DNA of 64,000 nt from Saccharospirillaceae bacterium (GCA_022448365.1 JAKVCS010000004.1:248001-312000), one strand, 5' to 3'; counted from the stretch's first letter, positions 9,079-22,751 are shown. The notes: a model not told the origin generated them from the sequence alone. Numbers and translations: made by a program.

Positions 9079-10941
9079 CTACGATTTTGGGAAGTGGCTG
9101 GCCACTCGACTGATGAACGGGTCTTTTTTTATTTCACCGATAATGCGGGCTTCAGCAATTTCGTTACCATTTTCAAAAAACAGCAAGGAAGGTGGGCCGA
9201 ATACCGCATGGTCCTGCATAAAAGCAACGTGTTCTGCGCTGTTGTCGGTAACGTCCAGTTTTATCCAGGTCATATGGCTGAATTGCTTTTGTACGTCAGC
9301 GTGAGAAAATATTTCCGCATCCATTACTTTGCAGCTGATGCACCAGTCAGCGTACAAATCCAGCATGATCGGGCGCTGACTCGTGTTGATCATCTCCTGT
9401 ACTTTGGCGACAGACTCAGTTTTGAAAAACGGGCTGACTTGTTTCTCGGCTGTTTTGACAGAGGCTGTTATCGTCGGTGATACCGCCAGCGGTTTTAACG
9501 GATCGGATTGGCCTTGCAAAACGCCAACAAAAGCAATCGCTCCATACAGGAAAAATACCCAGGCGATACCTTTGACGATGCGCTGTTTTCCCGAGGTTGC
9601 AGGTTCAAATGCGCCGAGAACCACGCCATATACTAATGCCAGTAACGCCCACATCAGCAGTGACACCTGAGCTGGCAGGAAGCGTGATAACAACCAAATG
9701 GCAACACCTAGTAGCAGGATGCCGAAGAATGCTTTGATCTGATCCATCCAGCCACCGGCTTTTGGCAAAATCGATGCACCTGTGGTGCCCAGCACAATTA
9801 ACGGTGCGCCCATCCCCAACCCGAGCGCCAGCAGTGCACTACCACCAAGCCAGGCATCGCCGGTCGTACTCAGGTAAACCAGAGCGCCGGCTAAGGGTGC
9901 TGATACGCAAGGAGAGACCACCAGAGCCGACAGGACCCCCATAATAAATACGCTGAACCACTGGCCACCTTGTTGTTTCTGGTTCAGATCGTTCAGGCGG
10001 TTACGTAAACCGGATGGCAGTTGCAGTTCATATAGACCAAACATTGCCAACGCCAGGGCGACAAATAAAACCGAGAAAACAATCAGTACCCACGGTGTTT
10101 GCATCCAGGCCTGAATATTGGCCCCTGCGCCCAGCAAGCCTACCGTCAAGCCCGCCGCGGCATAGGTCAATGCCATGCCAAGAACGTAGATGGTCGACAG
10201 GGCAAAACCTTTTGTCGGGGAGGTGTTGTTCTGGCCAAGAACCACAGAGGTCAGAATCGGCACCATAGGCAGTACGCAAGGCGTGAAGGTCAGGCCTAAC
10301 CCCAACAGGAAGAACAGGCCAACAACAGCACCCCATGAGCGGTTGGCAAACCAATCATCTTCGCTGGTTGCTGCCGCAGTCGTGCTTTCGGTTGACGCTG
10401 GCGGAGTTGTGGCGGCATTGTCTGCGGTTGGCTGCGAGTTGACTGAAACTGGTTGATAGTCCAGTTTCAGTCGTTGTGGTGGATAACATAAACCCGCATC
10501 CGCACAGCCCTGATGGCTCAGTCTGTAAGGGCCAGGCTGCAATTCGGCTAAATCAAAACTGACACTTAAATCGTCATAAAATGCAGTGACTAAGCCAAAA
10601 GCATCGTCCTGTTTTTCTTTGCCTTGTTGAGAATAAACATCCGGATATAACTTTTCTTTTCCTTGCTTCAAATACAGACGGCTTTTGTACAGATAGTAGC
10701 CGTCGGCGGTGTCAAAGCGAACATTCAGACGGTTGCCATCTTCTTCAACAGTTAAAGGGAAAGCCTGGTCTACCGGCAGGAATTTGGGTTCGGCATTACC
10801 AACCACTTCATCCAGCAGGCTGGCTTGTGCAGACTGCCAGCTCAGAGTCAGCAGCAGTGATAATAATAGTGGGCCGAAACCAGATCGTGGGTTATGGCTT
10901 ACTGCAGGTGAGCAGAGCCAGCCTCTAATCACAGAGATCAA
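9079..10941 (-). CDS. dsbD: Thiol:disulfide interchange protein DsbD
   Basis: Inner-membrane protein that carries electrons from cytoplasmic thioredoxin to periplasmic DsbC/DsbG and cytochrome c maturation. The 620-residue protein has all three modules: a periplasmic N-terminal domain with C146 and C152, a multi-span membrane domain with C222 (TPCVLPM) and C345 (SPCVSAPL), and a C-terminal thioredoxin-like domain with C534-I-S-C537. The signal peptide ends near SAQA (residue 40). The start codon is TTG at 10941, with GAGGAA eight bases upstream and no ATG nearby. It is followed by a terminator shared with the receptor gene. Confidence 0.95.
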   Translation of the reverse strand: MISVIRGWLCSPAVSHNPRSGFGPLLLSLLLTLSWQSAQASLLDEVVGNAEPKFLPVDQAFPLTVEEDGNRLNVRFDTADGYYLYKSRLYLKQGKEKLYPDVYSQQGKEKQDDAFGLVTAFYDDLSVSFDLAELQPGPYRLSHQGCADAGLCYPPQRLKLDYQPVSVNSQPTADNAATTPPASTESTTAAATSEDDWFANRSWGAVVGLFFLLGLGLTFTPCVLPMVPILTSVVLGQNNTSPTKGFALSTIYVLGMALTYAAAGLTVGLLGAGANIQAWMQTPWVLIVFSVLFVALALAMFGLYELQLPSGLRNRLNDLNQKQQGGQWFSVFIMGVLSALVVSPCVSAPLAGALVYLSTTGDAWLGGSALLALGLGMGAPLIVLGTTGASILPKAGGWMDQIKAFFGILLLGVAIWLLSRFLPAQVSLLMWALLALVYGVVLGAFEPATSGKQRIVKGIAWVFFLYGAIAFVGVLQGQSDPLKPLAVSPTITASVKTAEKQVSPFFKTESVAKVQEMINTSQRPIMLDLYADWCISCKVMDAEIFSHADVQKQFSHMTWIKLDVTDNSAEHVAFMQDHAVFGPPSLLFFENGNEIAEARIIGEIKKDPFISRVASHFPKS

Positions 10942-11002
10942 AATAAAACTTCCTCATGGTCGTATACTCGCGCCAGCAGATATTTGCCAGCGATGTAGCT
11001 CA

Positions 11003-11971
11003 TCAGGTGTTGCGTTTCACGGCTAACAGGGCGAGCGCTTTGAGCGCTTCTTTGGCATCTGAATCCGGTAAAAGTTCCAGTGCTTGCTGTGCTCTGGCGG
11101 CACAGTCATCGGCTTTCTGGCGCGTGTAGTCCAGGGAGCCGTTATCACGAACGATGCGTAATACGTCGTCCATGTTATCCAGGCCACCTTTGCGGATCGC
11201 CTGGCGAATCAGTTTTGCATCATCTTCTGGCGCATTGGCCATGGCGTGAATCAAGGGCAGTGTTGGCTTGCCTTCAGCCAGGTCGTCGCCAACGTTTTTA
11301 CCTAAGGCTTCTGCATCGCCTTCGTAATCCAGTACGTCATCAACCAGCTGGAACGCCAGGCCCAGTTCTCGGCCATAAATCTTCAGGGCATCGGATACAC
11401 CCTGATCCAGTTCCATCAGGCGAGCGGCACCATAGGTCGACGCCTCGAATAACATAGCGGTTTTGCCATGAATCACGTCCATATATTGCTGTTCGGTTGC
11501 ATTCGGGTTTTTGACGTTGGTCAGCTGCAATACCTCGCCCTCAGCAATCACGCTGGTGGCGTGGGATAAAATATCCATTACTTCCAGTGATTTGAGGTCA
11601 ACCAGCATCTGAAATGACCGACTGTATAAAAAGTCGCCGACCAGAACGCTCGGCGCATTGCCCCATTTTGCATTGGCGGTTGGATTACCGCGGCGCATAT
11701 CTGAGGTATCCACCACATCGTCGTGCAGCAGGGTTGCGGTGTGAAGAAATTCAATGACAGTGGCCAGCTTGACGATATCGGCATCGCAGCGGCTAAATGC
11801 CTTACCCGTCATCAGTACCAGTAATGGACGAATGCGTTTGCCGCCGCTGGAAACGATGTAATCTGCGATCTTTTCTACCAGCGGGACGCGCGACTCCAGC
11901 TGCTCATGGATCAGGGAATCTACGGCCTGGAATTCGTCTTTGATGACGGCAAGAATGTCTTGGATCTGCAT
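11003..11971 (-). CDS. ispB: Octaprenyl diphosphate synthase
   Basis: Long-chain trans-prenyltransferase making the polyprenyl side chain of ubiquinone. At 322 residues it has the family length. Both aspartate-rich motifs are intact: LLHDDVVDTSDMRRG (FARM) and QLVDDVLDYEGD (SARM), plus the GKRIRPLLVL segment. It is divergent from rplU, the usual arrangement in gammaproteobacteria. Chain length (C40 or C45) cannot be read from the sequence. Confidence 0.95.
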   Translation of the reverse strand: MQIQDILAVIKDEFQAVDSLIHEQLESRVPLVEKIADYIVSSGGKRIRPLLVLMTGKAFSRCDADIVKLATVIEFLHTATLLHDDVVDTSDMRRGNPTANAKWGNAPSVLVGDFLYSRSFQMLVDLKSLEVMDILSHATSVIAEGEVLQLTNVKNPNATEQQYMDVIHGKTAMLFEASTYGAARLMELDQGVSDALKIYGRELGLAFQLVDDVLDYEGDAEALGKNVGDDLAEGKPTLPLIHAMANAPEDDAKLIRQAIRKGGLDNMDDVLRIVRDNGSLDYTRQKADDCAARAQQALELLPDSDAKEALKALALLAVKRNT

Positions 11972-12075
11972 GATGAAAAGTCGACGCGCGCTCTGATTGA
12001 ATTAGGGAAAGGTAAATCAGCCGCAAATGCTAGGGAGCATGTGCGAAACTGTCAAGAATTACCATGCCCGTTGCC

Positions 12076-12104
12076 TTGCTTTCAGTTCTAGGCTGGGGTA
12101 TAGT
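12076..12104 (+). promoter_or_regulatory. Sigma-70 promoter of rplU-rpmA
   Basis: TTGCTT (-35, 12076-12081) and TATAGT (-10, 12099-12104) are separated by exactly 17 bases, followed by the GC-rich start region CTCGCGCCCC. It lies 143 bases upstream of rplU, leaving a leader long enough for the autoregulation seen with ribosomal protein operons. Confidence 0.7.
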
Positions 12105-12247
12105 CTCGCGCCCCGAAATTCTGCTCTCTGCTGATATGGAAACCGGAGTGTTGCCAATAGATGTAGAAAATGACTGACAGGCAGTCTAAGTAAGAAGCGG
12201 TGTTTAAGCCGGGTTTTTAAATAGCGCAAATAAGCGGAGATCGTACA

Positions 12248-12559
12248 ATGTACGCAGTAGTGGTAACTGGCGGTAAGCAATACCGTGTTGAAGAAGGCCA
12301 GACTCTGAAAGTAGAGAAACTGGAAGTTGAAACGGGTTCAGCTGTAGAGCTGGAAAAAGTATTACTGATCGGCAACGGCGACGACGTAAAAATCGGTCAG
12401 CCAGTTGTTGAAGGCGCAAAAGTAACTGCGGAAGTAGTTGCTCACGGTCGTCACAAAAAAGTGAAGATCATGAAGTTCAAGCGTCGTAAGCACCACATGA
12501 AGCAGATGGGCCACCGTCAGTGGTTCACTGAACTGAAAATCACCAGCATTGCTGGCTAA
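12248..12559 (+). CDS. rplU: 50S ribosomal protein L21
   Basis: Large-subunit protein binding 23S rRNA. At 103 residues it has the exact family length, starting [14 protein letters not shown] and ending in the typical [14 protein letters not shown] basic tail. GGAGAT precedes the ATG. It is co-directional with rpmA, 93 bases apart. Confidence 0.98.
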   Translation: MYAVVVTGGKQYRVEEGQTLKVEKLEVETGSAVELEKVLLIGNGDDVKIGQPVVEGAKVTAEVVAHGRHKKVKIMKFKRRKHHMKQMGHRQWFTELKITSIAG

Positions 12560-12652
12560 TATTTTTTAAAATTTATTTCCGAAGCCCGGTGTCGGTGTGC
12601 CACATCGACCACTTCCGCAGAGTTGCAGCGGCTTCATTGAAGGAGAGATATT

Positions 12653-12913
12653 ATGGCTCACAAAAAGGCTGGTGGTAGTACCCGTAACGGTCGCGATTCC
12701 GAAAGTAAACGCTTAGGCGTAAAACTGTTCGGTGGTCAGGCTGCTAAAGCAGGTAACATCTTGGTTCGTCAGCGTGGCACTAAATTCCACGCTGGTGAGA
12801 ACGTTCGTATCGGTCGTGACCACACGTTGTTCGCAACTGCTGAAGGTGCAGTTAAGTTCGAAGTGAAAGGTCCTAACAACCGTAAAACTGTTAGCGTTAT
12901 TCCAGCTGCTTAA
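12653..12913 (+). CDS. rpmA: 50S ribosomal protein L27
   Basis: Large-subunit protein whose N-terminal tail reaches the peptidyl-transferase centre. It has 86 residues, starting [19 protein letters not shown] with no cleavable N-terminal extension of the Firmicutes type. GAAGGAGAG lies upstream of the ATG. A terminator-like hairpin follows. Confidence 0.98.
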   Translation: MAHKKAGGSTRNGRDSESKRLGVKLFGGQAAKAGNILVRQRGTKFHAGENVRIGRDHTLFATAEGAVKFEVKGPNNRKTVSVIPAA

Positions 12914-12934
12914 TTAAGCGCTCAACGCAAACAG

Positions 12935-12976
12935 AAAATTGCCCTGGCAACAGAATCTGGTGTCGGGGCATTTTTG
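12935..12976 (+). terminator. Probable intrinsic terminator after rpmA
   Basis: AAAATTGCCC pairs with GGGGCATTTTT across an internal imperfect stem, followed by TTTTTGTTTTT. It lies 22 bases past the rpmA stop and probably separates the ribosomal pair from obgE. Confidence 0.6.
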
Positions 12977-13038
12977 TTTTTATCTTCACATTAAAGTTAT
13001 TGGTTTGCAGGCGCATCACTTCTGCAGACGTGCGATAG

Positions 13039-14256
<1,218 letters not shown>

Positions 14257-14298
14257 GCTGGCTCATTAGCCTCGATTCATGAAATAAGCCCGAAACAG

Positions 14299-16312
<2,014 letters not shown>

Positions 16313-16355
16313 TGGATCGTGATTAAGGTATTTCTGGATTATGCAGAGATGCCTG

Positions 16356-16391
16356 AACTCTTAGTTGACTGTTAGTTGTTCACTAAGAGTT
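16356..16391. repeat. Inverted repeat between kdsA and rpsT, touching the rpsT -35 box
   Basis: AACTCTTAGT (16356-16365) and ACTAAGAGTT (16382-16391) are perfect inverted repeats around a 16-base loop. The right arm ends inside the -35 hexamer of the rpsT promoter. It may end kdsA transcripts or act as an operator; there is no T-run. Confidence 0.5.
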
Positions 16392-16418
16392 GACACCCGG
16401 GGGTGATATCAGGATAAT
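16390..16418 (+). promoter_or_regulatory. Sigma-70 promoter of rpsT
   Basis: TTGACA (16390-16395), a 17-base spacer, and GATAAT (16413-16418): a near-consensus promoter 69 bases before the rpsT start codon. Confidence 0.8.
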
Positions 16419-16486
16419 TCCGGCCCTCTTATATGGGGCACCTTGATAGCCCTTTGACTTGAACAACCAATTTTGAGGAGCCGACT

Positions 16487-16753
16487 GTGGCAAATTCCGC
16501 TGGTTCTCGTAAACGCGCCCGTCAGGCTATCAAACGTCGCGCGCGCACTGTTGCACTGCGTTCTATGGTTCGCACTTACATCAAGAAAGTTAACGCTGCT
16601 GTTGCTTCTGGCGACTACGAGCAGGCACAAGCTGCTTTCGTTAGCTCTCAGCCGTACATCGACAAGATGGTTAACAAAGGTATCATGCACAAGAACACTG
16701 CTGCACGTACCAAGAGCCGTCTGAACGCTCGAGTTTTCGCACTGAAAGGCTAA
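16487..16753 (+). CDS. rpsT: 30S ribosomal protein S20
   Basis: Small-subunit protein contacting 16S rRNA. It has 88 residues (MANSAGSRKRARQAIKRR start), the family length. The start is GTG with GAGGAG just upstream; non-ATG starts are known for this gene (TTG in E. coli) and go with autoregulation of translation. It has its own promoter and a strong terminator, so it is monocistronic. Confidence 0.98.
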   Translation: MANSAGSRKRARQAIKRRARTVALRSMVRTYIKKVNAAVASGDYEQAQAAFVSSQPYIDKMVNKGIMHKNTAARTKSRLNARVFALKG

Positions 16754-16771
16754 TCGCTGATCAGTACGACG

Positions 16772-16799
16772 AAAAAACCCGCAGTTGCGGGTTTTTTTA
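16772..16799 (+). terminator. Intrinsic terminator of rpsT
   Basis: AAAAAACCCGC, loop AGTT, GCGGGTTTTTT: a compact hairpin with a long T-run, 18 bases after the stop codon. Confidence 0.92.
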
Positions 16800-16979
16800 T
16801 GCCTGTTCGAAATTCGTGGATGCAGCGCTGGATTGCGGTTATTTTTCAGTTGCCGGACCCGTGGGCCATTTCTGGCCCTCGATTCTATCGCAGAGTCTGT
16901 CTGCTGCTTTGAAAACAACCGCAATCAGCATCAGCCGATCCGATAGTCGATCTGAAAAATTAAATACAGCGAACACAGA

Positions 16980-18554
16980 ATGGAAAAAGAAGCGCCCAAT
17001 CAAGGAACTGAAGAGAAAAGCAGTTGCAGCCTGCTGAGATCCTCTTCCATCGTCAGTGTGATGACACTGCTCAGTCGTGTGCTGGGTTTAGTGCGTGATG
17101 TTATGGTTGCTCAGTACTTCGGTGCTCGCGCAGACGCCTTCTTCGTTGCCTTTAAGATTCCTAACTTTTTCCGTCGCCTGTTTGCCGAAGGTGCCTTTTC
17201 TGTGGCCTTTGTGCCGGTTCTCAGTGAATACAAAACCCAGCGCGGATTGGTTGAGGTGAAACTGCTGATTGCCCGGGTTTCGGGGGTGCTGGGGTTGGCT
17301 TTGCTCGGTATAACAATGCTGGCTTTGATCGGCGCGGATTATTTGCCCTGGGTGTTTGCACCGGGTTTCCGCGATGATCCTGAAAAGTTCGCTCTGACTG
17401 CTGATTTGCTGCGGATTACTTTTCCGTATCTGGCCTTCATTTCGTTGACTGCGTTCGCCAGCAGTGTGCTGAATGCTTATGGTCGTTTTGCCGTACCTGC
17501 CGTTACACCCGTATTGCTGAACCTGTGTTTGATTTTCTCGGTTGTGGTAATGACCGACTGGTTTGTTGAGCCACTGTTTGCCCTGGCATGGGGCGTGTTT
17601 ATGGCTGGTGCAGTGCAGTTGCTATTCCAGCTGCCGTTTATTGCTCAACTTGGTTTGTTGGTCAGGCCGCAATATCAACCAAAGGATGAAGGGGTTCGCC
17701 GTATTGGTAAGCTGATGATTCCAGCGTTGTTTGGGGTTTCGGTGAGTCAGATAAACCTGCTGCTGGATACTTTGCTGGCGTCTTTTCTCGAGAGTGGCAG
17801 TGTCAGTTGGTTGTATTATTCAGATCGCTTAAACAACTTGCCGCTGGGCATCTTTGCCATCGCTATTGGCGTGGTGATTCTCCCTGCGCTCTCTCAAAAA
17901 CATGCCGCCGAAAAAGGTCGGGAGTTTGCTGCAACTCTGGACTGGGCGATTCGGATGGTCTTTCTGTTAGCTTTGCCCGCTGCACTGGCACTGGTAACGT
18001 TGGCAACACCATTGATGGCAACCATCTTCTATCATGGTGAGATTACCGCTTACGATGTTGGTAAGATGACCATGAGCTTGCAGGCATATGGCTCGGGCCT
18101 GCTGGCATTTATGATGATTAAGGTTCTGGCTCCTGGTTATTACGCCCGTCAGGATACTAAGACACCAGTGAAAATCGGTATTCAGGCGATGGTGGTTAAT
18201 ATGGTGCTGAACCTGGCTCTGGTATTTCCTCTGCAGCACGTTGGCTTGGCGCTGGCCACTTCGCTATCGGCTTATTTTAACGCTTATATGTTGTATCGCG
18301 GTTTGCGTAAGCAGGGCGTTTATACCTCTCAGCCAGGCTGGTTATCGTTTGTGCTTAAAGCTGTGGTTGCAAACGTCGCGCTGTTTGCTGTGATGTTCTG
18401 GCTGATGGGTAATCCACAGCAATGGCTGGCGTGGAGTACGCTGGAGCGCAGTGGCTGGATGGCGTTGATTGTGACTGCTGGTGTGTTTGTTTATTTCACT
18501 ATTTTGATTGCTGCAGGCCTTCGTCGTCGCCATCTGAAAGGCCAGCTTTTCTAA
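16980..18554 (+). CDS. murJ: Lipid II flippase MurJ
   Basis: Inner-membrane MOP-superfamily flippase that moves lipid II to the periplasmic face for peptidoglycan synthesis. The 524-residue protein has about 14 hydrophobic segments. Typical stretches are RVLGLVRDVMVAQYFGARADAFFVAFKIPNFFRRLFAEGAF near the N-terminus. The ATG at 16980 gives a cytoplasmic N-terminal tail of ~15 residues. The 180 bases between the rpsT terminator and this gene hold no recognisable gene. Its stop is five bases before a structured repeat (18560-18671) that separates it from ribF. Confidence 0.97.
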   Translation: MEKEAPNQGTEEKSSCSLLRSSSIVSVMTLLSRVLGLVRDVMVAQYFGARADAFFVAFKIPNFFRRLFAEGAFSVAFVPVLSEYKTQRGLVEVKLLIARVSGVLGLALLGITMLALIGADYLPWVFAPGFRDDPEKFALTADLLRITFPYLAFISLTAFASSVLNAYGRFAVPAVTPVLLNLCLIFSVVVMTDWFVEPLFALAWGVFMAGAVQLLFQLPFIAQLGLLVRPQYQPKDEGVRRIGKLMIPALFGVSVSQINLLLDTLLASFLESGSVSWLYYSDRLNNLPLGIFAIAIGVVILPALSQKHAAEKGREFAATLDWAIRMVFLLALPAALALVTLATPLMATIFYHGEITAYDVGKMTMSLQAYGSGLLAFMMIKVLAPGYYARQDTKTPVKIGIQAMVVNMVLNLALVFPLQHVGLALATSLSAYFNAYMLYRGLRKQGVYTSQPGWLSFVLKAVVANVALFAVMFWLMGNPQQWLAWSTLERSGWMALIVTAGVFVYFTILIAAGLRRRHLKGQLF

Positions 18555-18559
18555 CAAGA

Positions 18560-18671
18560 GGAAAGCAATCACATAGCATTTTCAGCCGCTGGATCGAACG
18601 TCACATGCCTGTGTCGGCGATCCTAACGCGACATCCTGTCGCTGCTATGAAAATCTATCTGACTGCTTTCC
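18560..18671. repeat. Structured intergenic repeat, copy 1 (murJ-ribF)
   Basis: A 112-base element that can fold into a long outer stem closing two inner hairpins. Outer arms 18560-18584 and 18648-18671 pair with about 22 of 24 positions. Inner hairpin A: GGATCG (18591-18596) with CGATCC (18618-18623), enclosing CACA/TGTG. Inner hairpin B: GCGACA, loop TCC, TGTCGC (18628-18642). The same layout recurs at 23409-23522. I do not recognise it as a named repeat family or riboswitch. Confidence 0.75.
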
Positions 18672-18766
18672 TTTCGATTGACCAAAATCTGGCCATAAAA
18701 CTGCTGTCACCCAAGCGGCTGGTTGGCTATAATCCGGCCTTTTCGTTTTTTCGCGGGTTTGCTCTG

Positions 18767-19738
18767 ATGCGTGTTTTACGCGGCCTCCATACCATTGCTG
18801 CTGATTTCCCCGGTTGTGTTGCCACAATCGGGAACTTTGATGGTGTGCATCTGGGTCATCAGGGCATCCTCAAGTCATTAAAAGAAGTGGCTGCGCTGAA
18901 AGGTTTGCCCACTCTGGTGATGATGTTCGAGCCGCAACCCAAAGAGTTTTTTGCTCCGGATGCTGCACCTGCGCGTTTAGCGAATGTGCGTGAAAAGTTT
19001 CAGGATCTGGAAGACCATGGCGCTGACTACGTATTATGCCTGCCGTTTAACCAGAACCTGCGCTCCATGTCGGCGGATGCTTTTATTCAGCAGATTCTGG
19101 TGAATGCACTGAAGATTCAGCATTTGATTGTTGGGGATGACTTCCGATTTGGTTGTGACCGCAGTGGTGATTACCAGCTGCTGCAGCAAGCCGGTGTTGT
19201 GGCGGGCTTCAGTGTTCAGGATACCCCTACGTTGGAATTGGACGGTGAGCGTGTCAGCAGTACTCGTGTACGCTCCGAATTGTCGAGCAATAACCTGTCG
19301 CGTGTTGCCCGACTGTTGGGGAAAAGTTACCGCATGAGTGGCCGTGTCGCTTTTGGCCGACAGCTTGGTCGAACGCTTAACACACCAACTGCGAATGTTA
19401 TGGTTAAGCGCCCGAAGTTGCCGCTCAGTGGTGTCTATGCTGTGCGGGTATTGCTTGATGATCAACAGGCTGAGCGTGGAGCAAACGAGTACTTTGCTGT
19501 GGCTAATGCGGGTGTCAAACCGACCATTTCCGGGACACCTGAACCGTCGCTCGAAGTTCACTTGTTTGGTTTTAAAGGTGATTTGTATCATCAGCACCTG
19601 ACGGTGGAGTTTCTGCATAAGATCCGCGATGAGCAGAAGTTTGATGGTCTGGATGCGCTGAAAGATGCCATCGAAAACGACAAACGTTCCGCTAAACAAT
19701 ATTTTGCGGCATTGCCGAATTCGTTCCGCAGTGCCTGA
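18767..19738 (+). CDS. ribF: Bifunctional riboflavin kinase / FAD synthetase
   Basis: Converts riboflavin to FMN and FMN to FAD. From ATG 18767 the protein has 323 residues. The N-terminal adenylyltransferase domain shows TIGNFDGVHLGHQ, MMFEPQP, GDDFRFG and the SSTRVR motif. The C-terminal flavokinase domain shows GRVAFGRQLGRTLNTPTAN and EVHLFGF. The open frame continues upstream to 18422, but that part overlaps murJ and the repeat, so I reject it. It sits in the conserved murJ-ribF-ileS-lspA order. Confidence 0.96.
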   Translation: MRVLRGLHTIAADFPGCVATIGNFDGVHLGHQGILKSLKEVAALKGLPTLVMMFEPQPKEFFAPDAAPARLANVREKFQDLEDHGADYVLCLPFNQNLRSMSADAFIQQILVNALKIQHLIVGDDFRFGCDRSGDYQLLQQAGVVAGFSVQDTPTLELDGERVSSTRVRSELSSNNLSRVARLLGKSYRMSGRVAFGRQLGRTLNTPTANVMVKRPKLPLSGVYAVRVLLDDQQAERGANEYFAVANAGVKPTISGTPEPSLEVHLFGFKGDLYHQHLTVEFLHKIRDEQKFDGLDALKDAIENDKRSAKQYFAALPNSFRSA

Positions 19739-19820
19739 ATCCGTTTGAACAACATATTTTCTGAAGTCGCCGCCATTCGGCGCTTCACTTTATTAAGTGA
19801 CCTTATCAAGTGACCATGCT

Positions 19821-22751
19821 ATGAACGACCGCTCCAAAAAAGAGACCGTGGAAAGCCAATACAAGTCTACTCTGAACCTGCCTGACACGGACTTCCCGAT
19901 GCGTGGCAACCTGGCGAAGCGTGAGCCGGACATGCTGGCGCGTTGGGAAGAGATTGGCCTGTATCAGAAAATCCGTGAAGCACGTGCGGGTCGCGATAAG
20001 TTCATTTTGCATGATGGCCCTCCGTACGCGAACGGTAAGATTCATATTGGTCATGCAGTCAACAAAGTTCTGAAAGACGTCATCATCAAATCTCAGACGT
20101 TAAGTGGGAAAGATGCGCCGTATATCCCAGGCTGGGATTGTCATGGTCTGCCGATTGAACTGAAGGTGGAAGAAAAAGTCGGCAAAGTTGGTGATAAGGT
20201 GACTGCCAGCGAATTCCGTGCTCATTGTCGCGAATATGCCGCTGAGCAGGTGGATGGGCAGCGTCAGGACTTCAAACGTCTGATGGTGTTGGGTGATTGG
20301 GAGAATCCATACCTGACCATGGACTTCAAGTTCGAGGCCAACATCATCCGAACGCTGGGCAAAATCATCGATAAAGGCCATTTGCACAAAGGCTTTAAGC
20401 CGGTTAACTGGTGCAGTGACTGTGGCTCTGCTCTGGCCGAAGCGGAAGTGGAATACGAAGATAAGCAATCCATCGCCATTGATGTCAAGTTCGCCTTTCC
20501 TGACAGTGCGGCCATCTTGTCTGCTTTTGGTGCTGATGCAACTCATGCGGACAAAACCGTAAGCATCGTTATCTGGACCACCACCCCGTGGACCATTCCG
20601 GCAAACGAAGCGGTATCGGTTAACCCAACGCTGGAATACTCGCTGGTTCTGCTGAAGGGTACAAATGACATTCTGCTACTGGCTGCGGATCTGGTTGAAG
20701 ACGCCTTGCAGCGATACGGTATTGAAGAATTCGAAGTGCTGGCGAGCGCGAAAGGTGCTGCCTTTGGTCAGTTGCCAGAGCAAGACGCCGCGCCATTCAG
20801 CGTTAAGCATCCGTTCATGCCCGGTAAAGAGGTATCGTCCACAGGTGGTTCAGCCGATAAGTTGGTGCCAATCATCACCGGTGATCATGTGACCGCTGAT
20901 TCCGGCACCGGTTCTGTCCATACTGCACCGATGCACGGTGTGGACGATTACAACGTATCCAATGTTTATGGCGTTACCGCAGAACAAATGCTGGTCGACA
21001 ACAACGGTAACTTTATCGCAACACCAAGCCTTGAAGCATTGGAGTTGAGTGGTTTAAGTACGGCCGATAAAGGCAGCTTCCGGGTATTAGGTTTATTAGC
21101 GGAAAAAGGAGCGTTGCTGAAAAAAGCCAAGTTCAAGCACAGTTATCCGCATTGCTGGCGTCACAAAACACCGATTATCTTCCGTGCGACTCCGCAGTGG
21201 TTTATCAGTATGAAACAGGCTGGGCTGCTGGATATTGCCATGCATGAGGTCGACAACACCGTTGAGTGGCGTCCGGGTTGGGGTAAAGCCCGAATCGAAG
21301 GCATGATGACTGATCGCCCTGACTGGTGTATCTCGCGTCAGCGCACCTGGGGTGTGCCCATTGCTTTGTTTGTGCATAAAGATACCAGCGAATTACATCC
21401 CAACAGCGCTGAATTGATTGAAAAGGTTGCGCTGAAGGTCGAACAGAAAGGTATTGATGCCTGGTTCGACCTGGAAGCCGAAGAATTGTTAGGCGCTGAT
21501 GCCGCCGACTACGTCAAAGTGACCGATACGCTGGACGTATGGTTTGATTCCGGTGTGACCCATACCGCTGTTTGTAAGGAGCGCGATCAGCTGCAATTCC
21601 CGGCTGATCTGTATCTGGAGGGTTCTGACCAACATCGCGGCTGGTTCCAGAGTTCACTGTTGACGTCAGTGGCAGCTCATGGCCAGGCGCCTTACAAAAC
21701 CGTATTGACCCATGGCTTCACCGTGGATGCCAATGGTCGCAAAATGTCCAAATCTCTGGGGAACACCGTAGAGCCACAAGCGGTGATGAATAAGCTGGGC
21801 GGCGATATCCTGCGTTGGTGGGTAGCAGATACAGACTACAGCGGTGAGATGACGGTTTCTGATGAAATTCTGAAACGTAACGCGGATGCCTATCGTCGTG
21901 TGCGTAATACCTGTCGTTTCCTGCTGGCCAATATTAACGGTTTTAACGCATCAACCGATATGGTGGACGGTAAAGACTTGCTGCCACTGGATGCCTGGAT
22001 GGTGAATTACACCAAGGCTCTGCAGGAAAAAGTGATTGCTTACTATCATGATTACGACCTGAAAGGCCTGACCAAAGCACTGATGAACTTCTGTGTGACG
22101 GAACTGGGTGGTTTCTACCTGGATGTCATTAAAGACCGTCAGTACACCTGTAAAGCCGATGGTCTGGCGCGTCGTAGTGCTCAGACTGCTTTATTTCATG
22201 TGCTGGAAGCCATGGCTCGCTGGATTGCACCCATTCTATCGTTCACAGCGGAAGAAATCTGGGAATGTCTGGCAGCAGCTGGTTCCGAGCGTGAAGAGTC
22301 AGTGATGTTAAGCGAGTGGTACACCCATTTCCCTGTCATCACCACTGGCGAATTTGATGACGCCTTCTGGAAAGACATCCTGGCTGCAAAAGCGGCCGTG
22401 AACGGTGTGCTGGAAAAAGCCCGGGGCGATAAAGCGATTGGCGCCAGCTTAAGTGCTGAAGTTGAGCTATTCGCTGCTGATAGCATCAAGACGCAACTGG
22501 ATAAGCTGGGTAATGAATTGCGATTTGTGCTGATTACTTCGGGTGCCGTAGTGTCTGACTTTGCCGCAGAATCGGGTCAAGAAACTGAACTTGAAGGCCT
22601 GCGTGTTGCGGTGAAAGCCTCCGAAAAAGAGAAGTGTGAGCGCTGCTGGCACCACAGTGATGATGTAGGCAGCAATGAACAGCATCCTAGGCTGTGTGGA
22701 CGTTGTGTTGAAAACGTAGAGGGTGATGGTGAGGTTCGCCACTACGCATAA
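19821..22751 (+). CDS. ileS: Isoleucyl-tRNA synthetase
   Basis: Charges tRNA-Ile in the cytoplasm, with an editing (CP1) domain that removes mischarged valine. From ATG 19821 it has 976 residues. HIGH is at 75-78 (KIHIGHAV), and KMSKSLGN lies in the second half. The C-terminal zinc-binding cysteines CERCW and CGRC are present, so this is the bacterial type with a zinc tail. The in-frame ATG at 19797 adds eight residues without a better ribosome site. It is followed by hairpins before lspA. Confidence 0.98.
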   Translation: MNDRSKKETVESQYKSTLNLPDTDFPMRGNLAKREPDMLARWEEIGLYQKIREARAGRDKFILHDGPPYANGKIHIGHAVNKVLKDVIIKSQTLSGKDAPYIPGWDCHGLPIELKVEEKVGKVGDKVTASEFRAHCREYAAEQVDGQRQDFKRLMVLGDWENPYLTMDFKFEANIIRTLGKIIDKGHLHKGFKPVNWCSDCGSALAEAEVEYEDKQSIAIDVKFAFPDSAAILSAFGADATHADKTVSIVIWTTTPWTIPANEAVSVNPTLEYSLVLLKGTNDILLLAADLVEDALQRYGIEEFEVLASAKGAAFGQLPEQDAAPFSVKHPFMPGKEVSSTGGSADKLVPIITGDHVTADSGTGSVHTAPMHGVDDYNVSNVYGVTAEQMLVDNNGNFIATPSLEALELSGLSTADKGSFRVLGLLAEKGALLKKAKFKHSYPHCWRHKTPIIFRATPQWFISMKQAGLLDIAMHEVDNTVEWRPGWGKARIEGMMTDRPDWCISRQRTWGVPIALFVHKDTSELHPNSAELIEKVALKVEQKGIDAWFDLEAEELLGADAADYVKVTDTLDVWFDSGVTHTAVCKERDQLQFPADLYLEGSDQHRGWFQSSLLTSVAAHGQAPYKTVLTHGFTVDANGRKMSKSLGNTVEPQAVMNKLGGDILRWWVADTDYSGEMTVSDEILKRNADAYRRVRNTCRFLLANINGFNASTDMVDGKDLLPLDAWMVNYTKALQEKVIAYYHDYDLKGLTKALMNFCVTELGGFYLDVIKDRQYTCKADGLARRSAQTALFHVLEAMARWIAPILSFTAEEIWECLAAAGSEREESVMLSEWYTHFPVITTGEFDDAFWKDILAAKAAVNGVLEKARGDKAIGASLSAEVELFAADSIKTQLDKLGNELRFVLITSGAVVSDFAAESGQETELEGLRVAVKASEKEKCERCWHHSDDVGSNEQHPRLCGRCVENVEGDGEVRHYA

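Noticed and set aside
9113-10456. Several plus-strand frames across dsbD
   Set aside because: Complementary-strand shadows of a clear dsbD gene.
16800-16979. Possible small RNA between rpsT and murJ
   Set aside because: After the rpsT terminator I see no promoter-plus-terminator pair, only a plausible murJ leader.
18422-18766. Open frame upstream of ribF that would add 115 residues
   Set aside because: It runs through the end of murJ and the structured repeat; the ribF family starts at MRVLRGL (18767).
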